DNA of 64,000 nucleotides from Polynucleobacter sphagniphilus (GTDB lineage: Bacteria > Pseudomonadota > Gammaproteobacteria > Burkholderiales > Burkholderiaceae), in NCBI RefSeq assembly GCF_001953355.1, contig NZ_MPIY01000002.1:185158-249157 (forward strand), in the 5' to 3' direction. Below, one piece after another: positions 63,015 to 64,000 of the stretch (position 1 is its first letter; every line of letters begins with the position of its first letter). The notes under the pieces are model-generated. The model was not told the DNA's origin and did not search any database. It saw only the letters and a program-made list of their open reading frames with translations. The translations under genes and the position numbers were made by a program.

Positions 63015-63656
63015 ATGACAAATCAATTTCCGGGATATTTCATTAGTTTTGAAGGTATCGATGGGGCAGGGAAGAGTACTCATTTAGATGCTTTCAGGGA
63101 GCTTCTACAAGAGCGCTTTCCACACCAAGAAGTAATCTTAACGAGAGAGCCCGGCGGTACTGCTCTGGGTGAGAAATTACGCAGTTTGCTACTCGATTCC
63201 CCAATGAATATTGAAACTGAAGCACTACTCATGTTTGCGGCAAGACGCGAACATATCGCGCAGGTAATTGAGCCTGCACTAAGCTCCGGAAAGATTGTGA
63301 TTTCAGACCGCTTCACAGATGCAAGCTTTGCCTATCAAGGCGGCGGACGCGGATTGAGTTTGAATAAATTAAATGCTTTGGAGTCGTGGGTTCAAACTAT
63401 GCCCAATGGCCAATTACTGCAACCGAACCTGACTATCCTATTTGATCTACCAGGTTCAATAGCAGAGTCTCGAAGGAGTCAGGTTCGTACACCGGATAAG
63501 TTTGAAAAAATGGATTTGTCCTTTTTTGAGAAGGTACGGCAAGAATATCTTCGTAGAGCCCAATTAGACCCCCAGCGCTTTTACCTGATTGATGCCACTC
63601 AAACTAAAGAGCATATATGGAATCTCTTGAAGGCAATCGAGATCAACCCTGCATGA
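63015..63656 (+). CDS. tmk: Thymidylate kinase
   Basis: Tmk phosphorylates dTMP. The P-loop '[12 protein letters not shown]' (near residue 13), the '[14 protein letters not shown]' segment, the catalytic DR in '[19 protein letters not shown]' and the LID arginines ('[15 protein letters not shown]') are present. The length is 213. Its stop overlaps the holB ATG by four bases, keeping the usual mltG-tmk-holB order. Confidence 0.97.
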   Translation: MTNQFPGYFISFEGIDGAGKSTHLDAFRELLQERFPHQEVILTREPGGTALGEKLRSLLLDSPMNIETEALLMFAARREHIAQVIEPALSSGKIVISDRFTDASFAYQGGGRGLSLNKLNALESWVQTMPNGQLLQPNLTILFDLPGSIAESRRSQVRTPDKFEKMDLSFFEKVRQEYLRRAQLDPQRFYLIDATQTKEHIWNLLKAIEINPA

Positions 63657-63976
63657 GACCTCAAGCGATAGCACCTTGGCTTCACGCTGTCTGGGATAGC
63701 CTGGATTTCCATTCCTTTCCTAATGCGATGCTGTTGCATGGTCAATCAGGAATGGGCAAGTTTGAATTCGCTATCTCGCTATCAAAAGCGCTTCTATGCG
63801 AATCTCCAGATTCTCAGAATAGGCCCTGCAATCAATGTGAGGCCTGTCATTGGTTTGATTCTGGCAATCACCCTGATTTCATTGCGCTTACCCCAGAAAC
63901 GCATCGTAAATATTTACCTCAAGGTAATTTTGATATCGATTCTGAGCCTTCCAAAAAACTAATCAACCCGCGATGA
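63653..63976 (+). CDS. holB: DNA polymerase III delta' subunit, N-terminal part (frame broken near the window end)
   Basis: HolB is the wrench subunit of the clamp loader. The visible part has the degenerate P-loop '[20 protein letters not shown]' and the zinc-binding cysteines ('[18 protein letters not shown]'). ATG 63653 overlaps the tmk stop. The frame stops at 63974-63976 after only 107 codons, whereas HolB is usually over 300 residues. From 63963 the next frame is open to the window end and reads [12 protein letters not shown], a plausible linker. A one-base error or mutation near the A6 run at 63953-63958 would join the two. Confidence 0.8.
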   Translation: MRPQAIAPWLHAVWDSLDFHSFPNAMLLHGQSGMGKFEFAISLSKALLCESPDSQNRPCNQCEACHWFDSGNHPDFIALTPETHRKYLPQGNFDIDSEPSKKLINPR

Positions 63977-64000
63977 TGATGGTGACGCAACAAGAAAAAA

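Noticed and set aside
63953..63959. A AAA AAC as a programmed -1 frameshift site in holB
   Set aside because: The heptamer is not in the phase needed relative to the holB frame; a sequence error or simple mutation explains the break better.

Overview
This 64-kb window is a chromosomal segment of a betaproteobacterium. Its moderately AT-rich base use, its short intergenic gaps and its gene order (asd-fimV-truA-trpFBA-accD-folC-SPOR-cvpA-purF-metZ; gntR-sdhCDAB-sdhE-gltA-leuCDB-asd; msrB-yciB-bolA-ppi) point to Burkholderiaceae. Protein resemblances from memory suggest Polynucleobacter or a close relative; that is inference, because no 16S gene is present. Coding density is very high and no gap between genes exceeds about 190 bases. 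I see no tRNA, rRNA, CRISPR array, insertion sequence or prophage.

Layout. 1-4.2 kb: end of a DUF3108 gene, a phasin, an EamA transporter, a PBP7-type endopeptidase and an IclR regulator with a palindromic operator at its promoter. 4.3-15.1 kb, minus strand: pyrD, the N-degron transferases bpt and aat, a NUDIX hydrolase, a pabB-pabC fusion, a cyclophilin, a DsbA-like isomerase, rarA, 3-hydroxybutyryl-CoA dehydrogenase, a YfcG-like glutathione transferase and a methionine aminotransferase. 15.2-18.6 kb: yaaA, a DUF2863 gene, a strong bidirectional terminator, a small exported MliC-like protein and malate dehydrogenase.

18.7-41.2 kb, plus strand, is central metabolism: a GntR/HutC regulator facing a 16-bp perfect palindrome, succinate dehydrogenase with its flavinylation factor, citrate synthase, the leucine genes (with an entericidin-type lipoprotein between leuC and leuD), asd, a FimV-like protein, truA, trpFBA, accD, folC, a SPOR protein, cvpA, purF, metZ and a methyltransferase.

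41.2-52.3 kb is the main accessory island. modBC without an adjacent modA diverges from soxYZAXB. The sox genes are followed by an exported DsrE-like protein, one full-length and one split YeeE/YedE sulfur-compound transporter, and a TIGR01244 sulfurtransferase-like protein. soxCD is absent here. The island suggests that periplasmic thiosulfate oxidation is coupled to uptake of reduced sulfur. Next come a thioesterase, the rhodanese-containing tRNA enzyme MnmH and a queuosine-precursor transporter.

52.4-64 kb: the ABC-F protein YbiT, DUF1289-GNAT-gloA, a parvulin, bolA, yciB, msrB, selO, a PaaI thioesterase, an NRDE protein, ygfZ, mltG, tmk and the start of holB, whose frame breaks at an A-run close to the window end.

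A recurrent cross-window signal is a -10-like hexamer six bases before the ATG with little or no Shine-Dalgarno sequence (trpF, yeeE, paaI, selO, mltG, yciB, metZ). This suggests common leaderless mRNAs. The mltG/ygfZ pair appears to fire from one nearly symmetric -10 element.
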